From assembly GCF_022179125.1 (NCBI RefSeq), contig NZ_BPQG01000069.1:1-64000 (forward strand): a DNA stretch of 64,000 nt, in the 5' to 3' direction. Made by a program: the position numbers and the translations under genes. Below, piece after piece: positions 38,526 through 49,874 of the stretch (its first letter is position 1; each line of letters starts with the position of its first letter). Source of the DNA: Methylobacterium cerastii (lineage in GTDB: Bacteria > Pseudomonadota > Alphaproteobacteria > Rhizobiales > Beijerinckiaceae). The notes under the pieces are model-generated. The model was not told the origin of the DNA, searched no databases, and saw nothing but the letters and a program-made list of their open reading frames with translations.

Positions 38526-38945
38526 TCAGCCGACCAATCCGTGAGGCCGACGACCCGGGGCGGCCCACGGTGTGCCCGACATCGTGCGGACGAGATGCAG
38601 ATCGGCCGTGACGACGCGCGTGTTCCAGCCGGCCGCCGCCGCGACGTAGAGTGCGTCGTAGAACGAGGTCCCTGCATCGACCGCCACCGCGATCGCTTCG
38701 GCATGGAGCACGCCGAGCGGGATTGCGGACGCCGTGCGGGACAGCCCTGCGAGCGCCGCGGCCGTCTCGTCCCGAGGCAGCGCCCCGGCACGCACATGGC
38801 GCGTGAGGACATGCCCGATCTCGGCGGCCGCATGGGTCGGTGTGACGAGCAAGTCCGGTCCGGACAGAAGGCGACGGGCGCCGTCCGACCCTTCCTCCCG
38901 GATGTACCATTTCACGATGACGCTCGCGTCAACGACGAGGATCAC
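38526..38945 (-). CDS. vapC: PIN-domain ribonuclease toxin (VapC family)
   Basis: A 139-residue PIN toxin with the four acidic site residues: Asp6 (VVDASV), Glu42 (AAEIGH), Asp97 (SFYDALY) and Asp115 (TADLHL). It cleaves RNA when freed from its antitoxin. Its ATG overlaps the antitoxin stop by four bases. The site is complete, so activity is expected. Confidence 0.92.
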   Translation of the reverse strand: MILVVDASVIVKWYIREEGSDGARRLLSGPDLLVTPTHAAAEIGHVLTRHVRAGALPRDETAAALAGLSRTASAIPLGVLHAEAIAVAVDAGTSFYDALYVAAAAGWNTRVVTADLHLVRTMSGTPWAAPGRRPHGLVG

Positions 38946-39187
38946 GTTCCGTCACGCAACCGCCGGATCATCAGCGTGCTGTCTTCGAGCCGATCGCCGT
39001 CGGCGGGGTCCCGGGAGGCGGCTCGGATGCGATCGGCGTGTGCGAGGCGCTCTGCCGGCGTCCACATCAGGCCGCGGAAGAGGGCGTCCTTGGCGATCTC
39101 CTCGGGCGCGCGCCCATCTTCGGCCGCTCGCTCGAGCAATAGCGCCATCAGCATCTGATCGACAATCGTCAGATTCAGGTCGCCCAC
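38942..39187 (-). CDS. vapB: VapB-type antitoxin
   Basis: An 81-residue protein upstream of vapC. The start GDLNLTIVDQMLMALLLERA suits a ribbon-helix-helix DNA-binding domain of the FitA/VapB class, and the charged C-terminus (LMIRRLRDGT) is the toxin-neutralising part. It overlaps vapC at ATGA. It should repress its own promoter together with VapC. The 39188-39270 region may hold the operator. Confidence 0.82.
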   Translation of the reverse strand: MGDLNLTIVDQMLMALLLERAAEDGRAPEEIAKDALFRGLMWTPAERLAHADRIRAASRDPADGDRLEDSTLMIRRLRDGT

Positions 39188-39270
39188 GATCCCAACTTCG
39201 CGCCTCGCTGCCGGTGAGATCGCACAAGGGTCGGCGAGAAGAACAAGGGACGGCCGGTTTCAGCCAAGCC

Positions 39271-41827
<2,557 letters not shown>

Positions 41828-42092
41828 CCTGGCACTTTCGCGGGTCTCGCCGCGGCGTCCCGGGCGCCGCCGACGAACGTCGGGGCACCGCGCGGAAGCT
41901 CGGCATCGTTACCGTAAAGCTTAAGGCCGATCCCCCCGTCTCGGAAGGGTCGAGGCCGCGTTCAGCCATGTTCAGAAACAAAGCGTGGCCGATCCGCCAC
42001 GGATCGACCGGGCGCACATCCCGTGTCAAGCGCTGCAGCGCACGCCCCGCCGACGCCACGAGGCAGGGCGCCCCGAACCTTCCTCCGGCCCG

Positions 42093-43514
42093 ATGCGCGC
42101 ATCCCAGATCGTCCCCCTCGTCGTCGCCACCGCCTTGTTCATGGAGAACACCGACTCCACGGTGATCGCCACGGCGCTTCCCACCATCGCGCAGAGCCTC
42201 GGCGAGGATCCGATCGCCTTGAAGCTCGCGCTCACCGCCTATCTGGTGAGTTTGGCGATCTTCATCCCGATCAGCGGCTGGATGGCCGACCGCTACGGCT
42301 CGCGCACCGTGTTCCGCGCGGCGATCGCGGTGTTCATGGCAGGCTCGGTCGCCTGCGCGGTCTCCAACGGGCTCGCCGGCTTCGTCGCCGCCCGGTTCCT
42401 GCAGGGTCTGGGCGGCGCAATGATGGTGCCGGTCGGCCGCCTCGTGATCCTGCGCAGCGTGCCGAAGGCCGAGCTGGTCTCGGCGCTCGCCTACCTGACG
42501 ATTCCGGCCCTGATCGGCCCGATCATGGGTCCGCCGCTCGGCGGCCTGATCACCACCTATCTCGACTGGCGCTGGATCTTCTTCATCAACATCCCGATCG
42601 GAATCGTCGGGATCGTGCTCGCGACGCTGTACTTCGAGGACGTCCGCGAGCCCGAGCGGCCGCCGCTCGACCTCGTCGGCTTCGCGATGCTCGGGCCGGG
42701 GCTCGCCGCCCTGATGCTCGGTCTCGCCTCCACCGGCCGGCACCTGCTGCCGGGCTGGATGACCTGGGCGAGCCTCGGCGGCGGCGCCGTGCTGCTCGCG
42801 CTTTATTTCGGGCACTCGCGGCGGATGGCCCATCCGATCCTGCGCCTCGACCTGATGCGCCACCCGACTTTCCGCATCGCGGTGATCGGCGGTAGCCTGT
42901 TTCGCATCGGCACCGGGGCGATCCCGTTCCTGCTGCCGCTGATGCTGCAGGTCGGGTTCGGGCTCGATCCGCTGCAATCGGGGCTGATCACGTTCTCGGC
43001 CGCCGCCGGGGCGATGTTCGTGAAGACGGTCGGCCCCCGCATCCTGCGACGCTACGGCTTCCGACCGGTCATGGTCTGCAACGCGGTGTTCGCCGCGTTC
43101 TTCCTCGCGGTGAACGGCCTCTACACCGCGAGCACGCCGCATGGGCTGATGCTCGGCATCCTGTTCCTCGGCGGCTGCCTGCGCTCGCTCCAGTTCACCT
43201 GCGTCAACGCCATCGCCTACGCCGACCTCGAGAAGGCCGAGATGAGCGCGGGCACGAGCCTCGCCAGCGTCGCGCAGCAGATCTCGCTGAGCCTCGGCGT
43301 GACGCTGGGCGCGCTTACGCTGGAAGGGGCCGCCGCGTGGCACGGCCGCAGCGCGATCGCGGCCGCGGATTTCGGCCCGGCGTTCCTAGCCGTCGCGCTG
43401 ATCTCGGCCGCCTCGGTCTTCCCCTTCCGGCAACTCGCGCAGGATGCCGGCGCCGAGGTGTCCGGCCGGATGATCGCGCGCACCGCGCCGACGGCCGCGC
43501 CGGGCCGGCAATAG
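42093..43514 (+). CDS. MFS transporter, DHA2 drug-efflux family
   Basis: A 473-residue exporter with fourteen-helix DHA2 features. Motif A is GWMADRYGSRTVFR, FMENTDSTVIATALPTIA opens the first helix and GPPLGGLITTYLDWRWIFF (motif C region) follows. The true start ATG 42093 is internal to a longer frame. Substrates unknown. Confidence 0.92.
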   Translation: MRASQIVPLVVATALFMENTDSTVIATALPTIAQSLGEDPIALKLALTAYLVSLAIFIPISGWMADRYGSRTVFRAAIAVFMAGSVACAVSNGLAGFVAARFLQGLGGAMMVPVGRLVILRSVPKAELVSALAYLTIPALIGPIMGPPLGGLITTYLDWRWIFFINIPIGIVGIVLATLYFEDVREPERPPLDLVGFAMLGPGLAALMLGLASTGRHLLPGWMTWASLGGGAVLLALYFGHSRRMAHPILRLDLMRHPTFRIAVIGGSLFRIGTGAIPFLLPLMLQVGFGLDPLQSGLITFSAAAGAMFVKTVGPRILRRYGFRPVMVCNAVFAAFFLAVNGLYTASTPHGLMLGILFLGGCLRSLQFTCVNAIAYADLEKAEMSAGTSLASVAQQISLSLGVTLGALTLEGAAAWHGRSAIAAADFGPAFLAVALISAASVFPFRQLAQDAGAEVSGRMIARTAPTAAPGRQ

Positions 43515-43555
43515 GCCGTGCCCCCACCCCGTCGACCCGCCTGCGAAGGCCTCCC

Positions 43556-43972
43556 TTGAACGCCCTGATCCTGCAACCGGTGATGGCCCAGATCGGGCTG
43601 ATGATGGCGCTCTACGTCTGGCTGTCGCTGGCGCGCCTGCGCGCGGTGGGGCGGGGCGAGGTCGGCTACGACGCCTTCGTGCTCGGGCGCGACGAGCCGC
43701 GGGCGGTCGCGCGGATCACCCGGAACCTCGCCAACCAGTTCGAGTTGCCGGTTCTGATGGTCGGCTGCGTCGCGCTGCTGGTCGCCCTGGGCGAGGTCGG
43801 CCGGTTCGACGTCGCCTGCGCGTGGCTGTTCGTCGCCGGCCGCCTCGCGCACACGGCGGTGCAGACCCTGACCGACGACGTGAGGCTGCGCGGCCGGGTC
43901 TTCGGGATCAACCTCGTCGGGTTCCTCGGGATCGCCGGGCACCTCGGCCTGATCGCGCTCGCAGCGCGGTAG
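43556..43972 (+). CDS. MAPEG family membrane protein
   Basis: A 138-residue four-helix protein with the MAPEG pattern: helix 1 PVMAQIGLMMALYVWL, then VARITRNLANQFELPVLMV, where the NxxEx2P core (NQFELP) identifies the family. The chosen start is TTG 43556, with ATG 43583 as an alternative. Members are glutathione-related or detoxifying enzymes; this one's substrate is unknown. Confidence 0.83.
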   Translation: MNALILQPVMAQIGLMMALYVWLSLARLRAVGRGEVGYDAFVLGRDEPRAVARITRNLANQFELPVLMVGCVALLVALGEVGRFDVACAWLFVAGRLAHTAVQTLTDDVRLRGRVFGINLVGFLGIAGHLGLIALAAR

Positions 43973-43994
43973 CGCGGTCCGCCGCGAGCCCGTC

Positions 43995-44507
43995 TCAGGC
44001 CGCCTTGGCGCGGCGGGGGCGGTTTGAGTTGGCGCTGGCCTTCGCGCCACCTTTGGCCGAGGCTTTCGACGCGGATTTCGCGACGGGCCGGCCGGCCGTG
44101 CCGGCGCGCCAGCCCTGCCAGCTCCAGGCGCCCGGTCCGGTCAGCGCATAGATCAGGAAGCCGCCCGCGAGCCCGAAATCGGCCAGCATCAGGGTGCGCT
44201 CGGCTGCGGCCGCCGGGCCGGAGAACTGCCAGAAGGCGTGGAGCAGCACCGCCGTCAGGGCGGCGAACCCGGCCAGCGCGACGCCGGTGATCCGCGGCAG
44301 CACGCCGACGATCAGCGCCAGCGGCCCGAACACCTGGACCACGACGGCGAGCGTCGCCACCGTGTTCGGGGCCGGGACGCCGGCGCCGGCCAGCGTCAGC
44401 GCGAAGCCCGAGACGTTGAGGGCGCGGGCGATGCCGGTCGGCAGCAGCGCGGCCGCGAGCAAGAGGCGCGCAGCGAGGAGCAGTCCGTCCTGGGCTCGGG
44501 CGATCAC
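43995..44507 (-). CDS. DoxX family membrane protein with Lys/Ala tail
   Basis: A 170-residue four-helix DoxX-type protein beginning LLLAARLLLAAALLPTGIA, followed by further helices with VVQVFGPLALIVG. The last thirty residues are a Lys/Ala/Ser-rich tail (SKASAKGGAKASANS), unusual for the family. It is convergent with the MAPEG gene, with only 22 bases between the stops. Confidence 0.83.
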   Translation of the reverse strand: MIARAQDGLLLAARLLLAAALLPTGIARALNVSGFALTLAGAGVPAPNTVATLAVVVQVFGPLALIVGVLPRITGVALAGFAALTAVLLHAFWQFSGPAAAAERTLMLADFGLAGGFLIYALTGPGAWSWQGWRAGTAGRPVAKSASKASAKGGAKASANSNRPRRAKAA

Positions 44508-44585
44508 GCGTGGACTCCGGTGGTGTGGGGCGAAGGCGGCATCGTCCCCCGCGCCCCTGAAGACCGGGTTAAGCGGCGGCCGCCC

Positions 44586-45860
44586 TCAACCGGAGACGCC
44601 GCCGCGAAACAGCTTTCCGCGCTCGGTCCAAGCCACCACCAGGAGCGCCGCGGCGCCGAGCCCGGCATAGCCGAAGGCGATCGGAAGGGTGGTGCCGTCG
44701 AAGCACTGGCCGATCACGAAGCCGCACAGCGCCCCGAGGATCGTGGTGTAGAATCCGAGGAACGACGAGGCCGTGCCGGCGATCGCGCCCAGCGGCTGCA
44801 GTGCCAGCGCGTTGAAGTTCGGCATCGCGAAGCTGATCAGGAACTGGTTGGCCGCCAGCACGGCCAGGAACAGGACCAGCGGCGGATGCCCGCGATAGCT
44901 GAGCCCGATCGCGACCTGTCCGAGCGCCACCGCGACGAAGGCCGTGAGGCCTGCATGCGACAGCGCCCGCATCCCGAGACGGCGGACCACCCGCGCGTTG
45001 ACCAGGGTCGCCGCGCCCATCGCGCCGGCGACCAGGCCGAAGGCCAGGGGGAACAGCTCGCCGAGGTGGTAGAGCCCGGTGTCGAAGACCTGCTGGGCCG
45101 AGCCGACATAGCCCATGATGCAGCCGGTGAGCAGGCCGAGCGCGGTGGCGTAGCCGATCGCCACGCGGCAGCGGAGCGTCGTGCGCAACGCGTCCCAGGT
45201 CGAGGCGAAGGAGAGCGGCCGGCGGTATTCCGGGTGCAGGGTCTCGGGCATGCGCGCCGTGAACCAGACCGCGAGCAGCCCCGCGAGCCCGAGCATCGAG
45301 ACGAAGACGTAGGTCCAGGAGCCGAGGGCGAGCATGGCCCCGCCGATCGCCGGCGCGATCATCGGCACGATCAGGAACACCATCATGGTGAAGGACATCA
45401 CGCTCGCCATCTCGCGCCCGGCGAAGCGGTCGCGCACGATCGCGGTCGAGAGCACCCGGCCGCCTGCGGCGCCGAGCCCCTGGATCACGCGGGCGGCGAG
45501 CAGCCAGCCGAACGACGGCGCGACCATCGCCAGCAGCGTGCCTGCGACGTAGACGGCGAGCGTGCCCAGCAGCACGCGACGCCGCCCGAGCGCGTCGGAG
45601 ACCGGGCCGTAGACGATCTGCGCCGCGCCGAACCCGATCATGTAGACGTAGATCAGCCATTGCAGGTGGTTCGGGTCGCTGACCCCGAATCTGTCCTGGA
45701 TCGCCGGGAAGGCCGGCAGCAGGTTGTCGATCGAGATCGCGGTGACCGCCATCATCAGGGCGATGATCGCTACGAACTCGACGAAGCCCGGCCCGGTCCA
45801 GGGACGCTCGCGCGGGATCGCCTGACCGTCGGGGGGGTTGGGCCGGATCGGTGCTGTCAC
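44586..45860 (-). CDS. Multidrug effflux MFS transporter (Bcr/CflA family)
   Basis: A 12-helix MFS exporter, about 424 residues from GTG 45860, which has GAGGG eight bases upstream. An ATG at 45920 extends the frame by twenty non-conserved residues. Helix 1 is VEFVAIIALMMAVTAIS with SIDNLLPAFPAI. Motif A is GPVSDALGRRRVLL and motif C is in FLIVPMIAPAIGG. It is related to bicyclomycin and chloramphenicol exporters; substrate unknown. Confidence 0.9.
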   Translation of the reverse strand: MTAPIRPNPPDGQAIPRERPWTGPGFVEFVAIIALMMAVTAISIDNLLPAFPAIQDRFGVSDPNHLQWLIYVYMIGFGAAQIVYGPVSDALGRRRVLLGTLAVYVAGTLLAMVAPSFGWLLAARVIQGLGAAGGRVLSTAIVRDRFAGREMASVMSFTMMVFLIVPMIAPAIGGAMLALGSWTYVFVSMLGLAGLLAVWFTARMPETLHPEYRRPLSFASTWDALRTTLRCRVAIGYATALGLLTGCIMGYVGSAQQVFDTGLYHLGELFPLAFGLVAGAMGAATLVNARVVRRLGMRALSHAGLTAFVAVALGQVAIGLSYRGHPPLVLFLAVLAANQFLISFAMPNFNALALQPLGAIAGTASSFLGFYTTILGALCGFVIGQCFDGTTLPIAFGYAGLGAAALLVVAWTERGKLFRGGVSG

Positions 45861-46049
45861 GGGGAACGCCCTCGGCGGCGCGGGGATGCCTTCGACGGGA
45901 AGGCGCGCGGGCCGCCTCATCGGGCGAGTTCACGGCGGGGATATGGCCGGCGCATGCGCGGAACGCCGGGGGATCCCCTGGCCGGGGCTGGAACGGAAAC
46001 GGCCGAGCTTCGTTCCACCTGCGACAACGCCCGCATACCCGGAGTTCCC

Positions 46050-46223
46050 GTGTCGTCGCTCGTCCGCATCCTCCTCGCGATCTTCCTGCCGCCGATCGCC
46101 GTCCTCGTGACCAACGGCATCGGCCTGCAGTTCCTGCTCAACATCGTGCTGACGCTGATGTTCGGCCTGCCGGGCATGATCCACGCGCTCTGGCTGATGA
46201 ACCGCGACCGCCCGCTGCTCTAA
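46050..46223 (+). CDS. YqaE/Pmp3 family small membrane protein
   Basis: A 57-residue proteolipid with two helices: VRILLAIFLPPIAVLV and LQFLLNIVLTLMFGLPGMIHALWL (part). The LPP-IAV and LGxxPGxIHA pattern defines the Pmp3 family, linked to stress and membrane potential. It begins with GTG 46050, with GGAG five bases upstream. It ends just before a strong terminator. Confidence 0.85.
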   Translation: MSSLVRILLAIFLPPIAVLVTNGIGLQFLLNIVLTLMFGLPGMIHALWLMNRDRPLL

Positions 46224-46240
46224 AAGTATCGCTCTGCGAA

Positions 46241-46280
46241 CGAAGAGAGCCGCCGGTCCTGCGACCGGCGGCTCTCTTCG
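46241..46280. terminator. Strong bidirectional terminator hairpin
   Basis: A perfect 18-bp stem (46241-46258 with 46263-46280) and CTGC loop. The sequence around the left foot is CGAAGAGAGCC and the right foot GGCTCTCTTCG, so AGAG and CTCT close the stem on both sides. It ends both the Pmp3-like gene and the convergent L,D-transpeptidase gene. Confidence 0.9.
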
Positions 46281-46301
46281 GTTCAGGTGGTCGACGGGCG
46301 A

Positions 46302-47849
46302 TCAATCCTTGTCGGATTTGTCCGTGCGAAGCGCCGTCGTCACCTTGTGGACCGAGCGCGGCGCGACGTGGGCGATCTTCACGTTGTGGGCCGCCGCCTT
46401 CATCGGCTCGGCCACCACCGCGTCTGCGGTGGGCGTCGCCGGGACCGGCGCGGTCTCCTTGTTGAAGACCTTGCCGAGGAGCTTCTGGTAGGCGCTCGGG
46501 TCGTCGTCCGCGCCGGCGACCGCGATGCGGACGGGCTTGGCCTTCTCGGTCGCCTTGGCGTCGTCGTCGGCCGGGCCGGGCTGCTTGGCCATCAGCGTCC
46601 GGGCCTCGGGCTTCAACGCGCCGGGCTTTCCTGCATCGGGCTTTCCTGCATCGGACTTACCCGTATCGGACTTACCCGTATCGGACTTACCCGTATCGGA
46701 CTTGGCCGCATCCGATTTGCCCCCCTTGCCGAGGGCGGCGGCGGCCTTCGTCGGGATCGGCGCCTCGGGGGCGGCGGCGAGCATCACCGGCCGGCCCTTG
46801 GCGTCGACCTCGATCTCGCGCGGGCCGGCGGCCAAGCTCTCTGGGCGGCTCACGTCGCCGAGGTTGTGCCGCCCGTAATCTTTGGCGCTGTAGGGCAGCT
46901 CGGTCTCGGTGCCGGACAGGTTGGCGAAGGCCGTACTCTGCTCGGCGCGAAACACCGGGTTGCCGCCGCCGTCGTCGTAGACCACTCGCGTCGCCGGCGT
47001 GCCCTTGGCGACGAGCTCTGCGATCTCGTGGTTGTCGTGGGCGCGCTTCTCGGCGACCAGCGGGTCGACCTTGGGCGTGCACGATCCGGCCGCCGCGTCG
47101 GCGCCGCCGAACACGTACTTCGTGCCGCAGACCCCGACCTTCGGCTCGTCGCGCAGGGCCTCGAAGTAGTCGGCCCCCTCCTTGAGGTTGCGCCAGAACG
47201 GGGCGTTCGGGTCGTTGCGGTACTTGGTCATGTTCGAGGCCGTCATCCGGAACGGATACGACTGGAACTGGAAGGCGCGCTGCCCGCCGGCGAAGGCTTC
47301 GCGGGCGACGGCATAGATCTCCGACATCGACGCGTCGGTCATCGCGAAGCACCCGGCCGACGAACAGGTGCCGTGGACCATCAGGTAGTTGCCGGTGCTG
47401 CCGTTCGCCCGGTCGTAGGCGTTCGGGAATCCGGTGTCGAAGGACAGGTAGTAGGACGAGTTCGGGTTCATCTGGGCGGGGGTGATCGTGTAGAACCCCT
47501 CGGGCGCCTGGCGGTCGCCCTGCTTGCGCTTGGGCCCGAGCTGGCCCGACCAGCGGCAGATCGGATAGGTTTTCAGGAGCGCGTAGCGGCCGTCGGTGCC
47601 GCGCTTCCACACCTCCATCTCCGCTTCCTTCTTGTAGGCGCGGATCAGGATCGGATCGCCCTGCTGCATGCCCTTGGTCTGCATCAGGGACAAGGTCTGC
47701 GGCGGGATCGGCGTCAGCGAGCGCGTCGAGGCGCCGTTGATCATCCCGTCCTGGCAGCCGCCGAGGGTCAGGGCGGCCGCGACGACGACGGGCGCGAGCA
47801 AACGGGACGCGCGATCGAGACTTGCAACGGCGAACCGGCGCACAGCCAT
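46302..47849 (-). CDS. L,D-transpeptidase-like (YafK/YkuD) lipoprotein with repetitive C-terminal tail
   Basis: A 515-residue lipoprotein (lipobox TLGGC, Cys32). The catalytic domain has the YkuD/YafK-type HGTCSSAGCFAMTD with a Cys nucleophile. It also has GFYTITPAQMNPNSSYYLSF (part) upstream. Such enzymes link peptidoglycan stems or attach lipoproteins. The end is a low-complexity tail with SDTGK/SDAGK repeats encoded by a 15-bp repeat. The tail seems to span the periplasm or anchor charge; function inferred. Confidence 0.85.
   Translation of the reverse strand: MAVRRFAVASLDRASRLLAPVVVAAALTLGGCQDGMINGASTRSLTPIPPQTLSLMQTKGMQQGDPILIRAYKKEAEMEVWKRGTDGRYALLKTYPICRWSGQLGPKRKQGDRQAPEGFYTITPAQMNPNSSYYLSFDTGFPNAYDRANGSTGNYLMVHGTCSSAGCFAMTDASMSEIYAVAREAFAGGQRAFQFQSYPFRMTASNMTKYRNDPNAPFWRNLKEGADYFEALRDEPKVGVCGTKYVFGGADAAAGSCTPKVDPLVAEKRAHDNHEIAELVAKGTPATRVVYDDGGGNPVFRAEQSTAFANLSGTETELPYSAKDYGRHNLGDVSRPESLAAGPREIEVDAKGRPVMLAAAPEAPIPTKAAAALGKGGKSDAAKSDTGKSDTGKSDTGKSDAGKPDAGKPGALKPEARTLMAKQPGPADDDAKATEKAKPVRIAVAGADDDPSAYQKLLGKVFNKETAPVPATPTADAVVAEPMKAAAHNVKIAHVAPRSVHKVTTALRTDKSDKD
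46620..46715. repeat. 15-bp tandem repeat inside the L,D-transpeptidase gene
   Basis: Units of the form atcggacttacccgt (about four) and two diverged units tgcatcgggctttcc lie in tandem and encode the GKSDT pentapeptides. Copies are near-identical on the right and diverged on the left, a mark of recent slippage. Confidence 0.85.
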
Positions 47850-48000
47850 GGGGGAACCTCGTCCTCGAACACACCGCGCGCGGGCCTTGGCGGCAACCGT
47901 CGTGCGTCACTCCCCCACTCTCTAGCTTTGGTAAACTTACCCCTCCGTTACCGCAAGGATCGGCGTCCCGCCGCCCTGCCCTGCACGGCCAACGTGGGGA

Positions 48001-48750
48001 TCACGGGGATGGCGGCACCGGGCGCCGCGACTCCGCCGCGATCACGTCGACGAGGAAGGCGTCGTCGGCAGGCTCGGCGAGCCGCAAACCGATTGATGCG
48101 GAAGGGGTTTCCACCGCAAGCCAACGCAGGTCCGGCCGCGTCGCCTCGCCGGTGACGACGCGGCGTTCGCACGCCCCCGGCAGGTGTTGCAAAAACGTTA
48201 AATGGTTCCGTGACCCAGACTGTGCCAAAGCGTCGCAGATGGATTGTACTACATCCATCGGGGTGTGGAGGTGCGTCAGCAGCCAGAATCGGTTCGCGGC
48301 GGCGGGGTTCGCCAAAGCGATCCGCAGGCGCCGGACGCCGTCGGCAAGGAAGCGGTAGTCGGCGTCGTCGGCGGCCGGGTCGTGGTGGTTGAACACGCAT
48401 TCGAGGCCGTGGCGCTCGCGGTACAGCCTGTGGCGTCCGCGCCAGATGCCCTCGCCTTGCCGCTCGGCCAGGGGGATCGTCTCGAGCTGGGTCCGGTCGA
48501 GGAGGTCGGCGAAGTCGTCGGCGAGGCAGTCGCGGACCATTCCCGGCATGGTGAAGATCCAGTCGAACGGCCCCGACCAGGTGCGCAGCCCGAGCGTCTT
48601 CAGCACATGCGCCATCTGGCAGTGGGCGCCGAGCGAGACGTGGTTGACGAGGCCGGGCTCGCGCTCGCTGGCGAGCAGACCGCCGAGCCTGCGTCCGAGC
48701 CCGCGCAGGAAGCCGGTGCCGTAGGGGCCGCCGGGTTCCTGACCGCTCAC
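48001..48750 (-). CDS. DUF1796 papain-like cysteine-peptidase-like protein
   Basis: A 249-residue protein with the DUF1796 pattern: SLGAHCQMAHVLK (putative nucleophile Cys44), PFDWIFTMPGMV at 61-72, and HxH-containing FNHHDPAADDADYR. These suggest a cysteine-peptidase fold, but catalytic activity is unproven. Its GTG 48750 overlaps the accA stop by four bases (GTGA), so it is co-translated with accA. Why is not clear. Confidence 0.78.
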   Translation of the reverse strand: MSGQEPGGPYGTGFLRGLGRRLGGLLASEREPGLVNHVSLGAHCQMAHVLKTLGLRTWSGPFDWIFTMPGMVRDCLADDFADLLDRTQLETIPLAERQGEGIWRGRHRLYRERHGLECVFNHHDPAADDADYRFLADGVRRLRIALANPAAANRFWLLTHLHTPMDVVQSICDALAQSGSRNHLTFLQHLPGACERRVVTGEATRPDLRWLAVETPSASIGLRLAEPADDAFLVDVIAAESRRPVPPSP

Positions 48751-49700
48751 AGGCGCCGGCCGATCTCGAGGAACTTGCGGGCGCGCCGGTCGCGGATCTC
48801 GTCGGCGCCAACCCCGTCGAACTCGGCGAGCGCGCCGGCCAGGGCGTCGCCTGCGGCCGCGATGGCGCCTGAGCGGTCGCGGTGGGCGCCGCCGGTCGCC
48901 TCGGGAACGATGGTGTCGATGATGCCGAGGCGCATCAGGTCCTGCGCGGTGATCTTCATCGCGGTGGCGGCGTCGGGCGCGCGGCCCTGGTCGCGCCACA
49001 GGATCGAGGCGGCGCCCTCCGGCGAGATCACGCCGTAGATCGCGTGCTCCATCATCAAGACGCGGTTGGCGGTGGCGAGCGCGATGGCGCCGCCCGAGCC
49101 ACCCTCCCCGATCACCAGGGCGACGTTGGGCACGCCGAGGCCGAGGCAAGCCTCCGTCGAGCGGGCGATGGCCTCGGCCTGCCCGCGCTCCTCCGCTTCG
49201 ATCCCGGGGAAAGCGCCGGCGGTGTCGACGAAGGCGAGCACCGGCAGACCGAAGCGGTCGGCGAGCTCCATCAGGCGCACCGCCTTGCGGTAGCCTTCGG
49301 GCCGCGCCATGCCGAAGTTGTGGCGCAGGCGCGTCTCGGTGGTCGCGCCCTTCTCCTGGCCGAGCACGCAGACCGGACGGCCGCGGAAGCGTCCCATGCC
49401 GCCGACGATCGCCGCGTCCTCGCCGAAACCGCGGTCGCCGGCCAGCGGCGTGAACTCCTCGATGAGCCCGGCGCAGTAATCGACGAAATGCGGGCGCTGC
49501 GGATGCCGGGCGACCTGCGTCTTCTGCCAGGGGGTGAGGTTGGCGTAGATCTCGGCGAGCGCCTGCGCCGCCTTCGCCTCCAGCCGCCCGACCTCCTCGC
49601 TGATCGCGACCGCGCCGTCGCGGGCGCCGACGGCGCGAAGCTCTTCGAGCTTCGCCTCCAGCTCGGCCACGGGCTTCTCGAAATCGAGGTAGGAGCGCAT
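48747..49700 (-). CDS. accA: Acetyl-CoA carboxylase carboxyltransferase subunit alpha
   Basis: A 317-residue enzyme that transfers carboxyl from biotin to acetyl-CoA, together with AccD. Canonical parts: RSYLDFEKPVAELEAKLEEL, RHPQRPHFVDY, GQEKGATTETR and IGEGGSGGAIALA. ATG 49700 fits the family length; ATG 49709 and GTG 49718 (next to GGGAG) are alternatives. The downstream DUF1796 gene is coupled through GTGA. Confidence 0.96.
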   Translation of the reverse strand: MRSYLDFEKPVAELEAKLEELRAVGARDGAVAISEEVGRLEAKAAQALAEIYANLTPWQKTQVARHPQRPHFVDYCAGLIEEFTPLAGDRGFGEDAAIVGGMGRFRGRPVCVLGQEKGATTETRLRHNFGMARPEGYRKAVRLMELADRFGLPVLAFVDTAGAFPGIEAEERGQAEAIARSTEACLGLGVPNVALVIGEGGSGGAIALATANRVLMMEHAIYGVISPEGAASILWRDQGRAPDAATAMKITAQDLMRLGIIDTIVPEATGGAHRDRSGAIAAAGDALAGALAEFDGVGADEIRDRRARKFLEIGRRL

Positions 49701-49874
49701 CGCCGCCATCGTCGTCACAGGACTCCCATCCGAAGGCCGGAGCGGCCGCGGGTGCAGGTGCCGGCGGCCCCGGCCGCGAACGGCGCGAGGTGTTGGCGAA
49801 GCGCGGACGGGTGTCAACCGGCGGTGCGGCGACGTCGGGGCGAGCGGAGGCGGCTCGGCCGAGGTCGGCAGGTG

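Noticed and set aside
44238-46223. A 661-codon plus-strand frame
   Set aside because: Only its last 58 codons (Pmp3-like, from GTG 46050) are real. The rest is antisense to the Bcr/CflA and DoxX genes.
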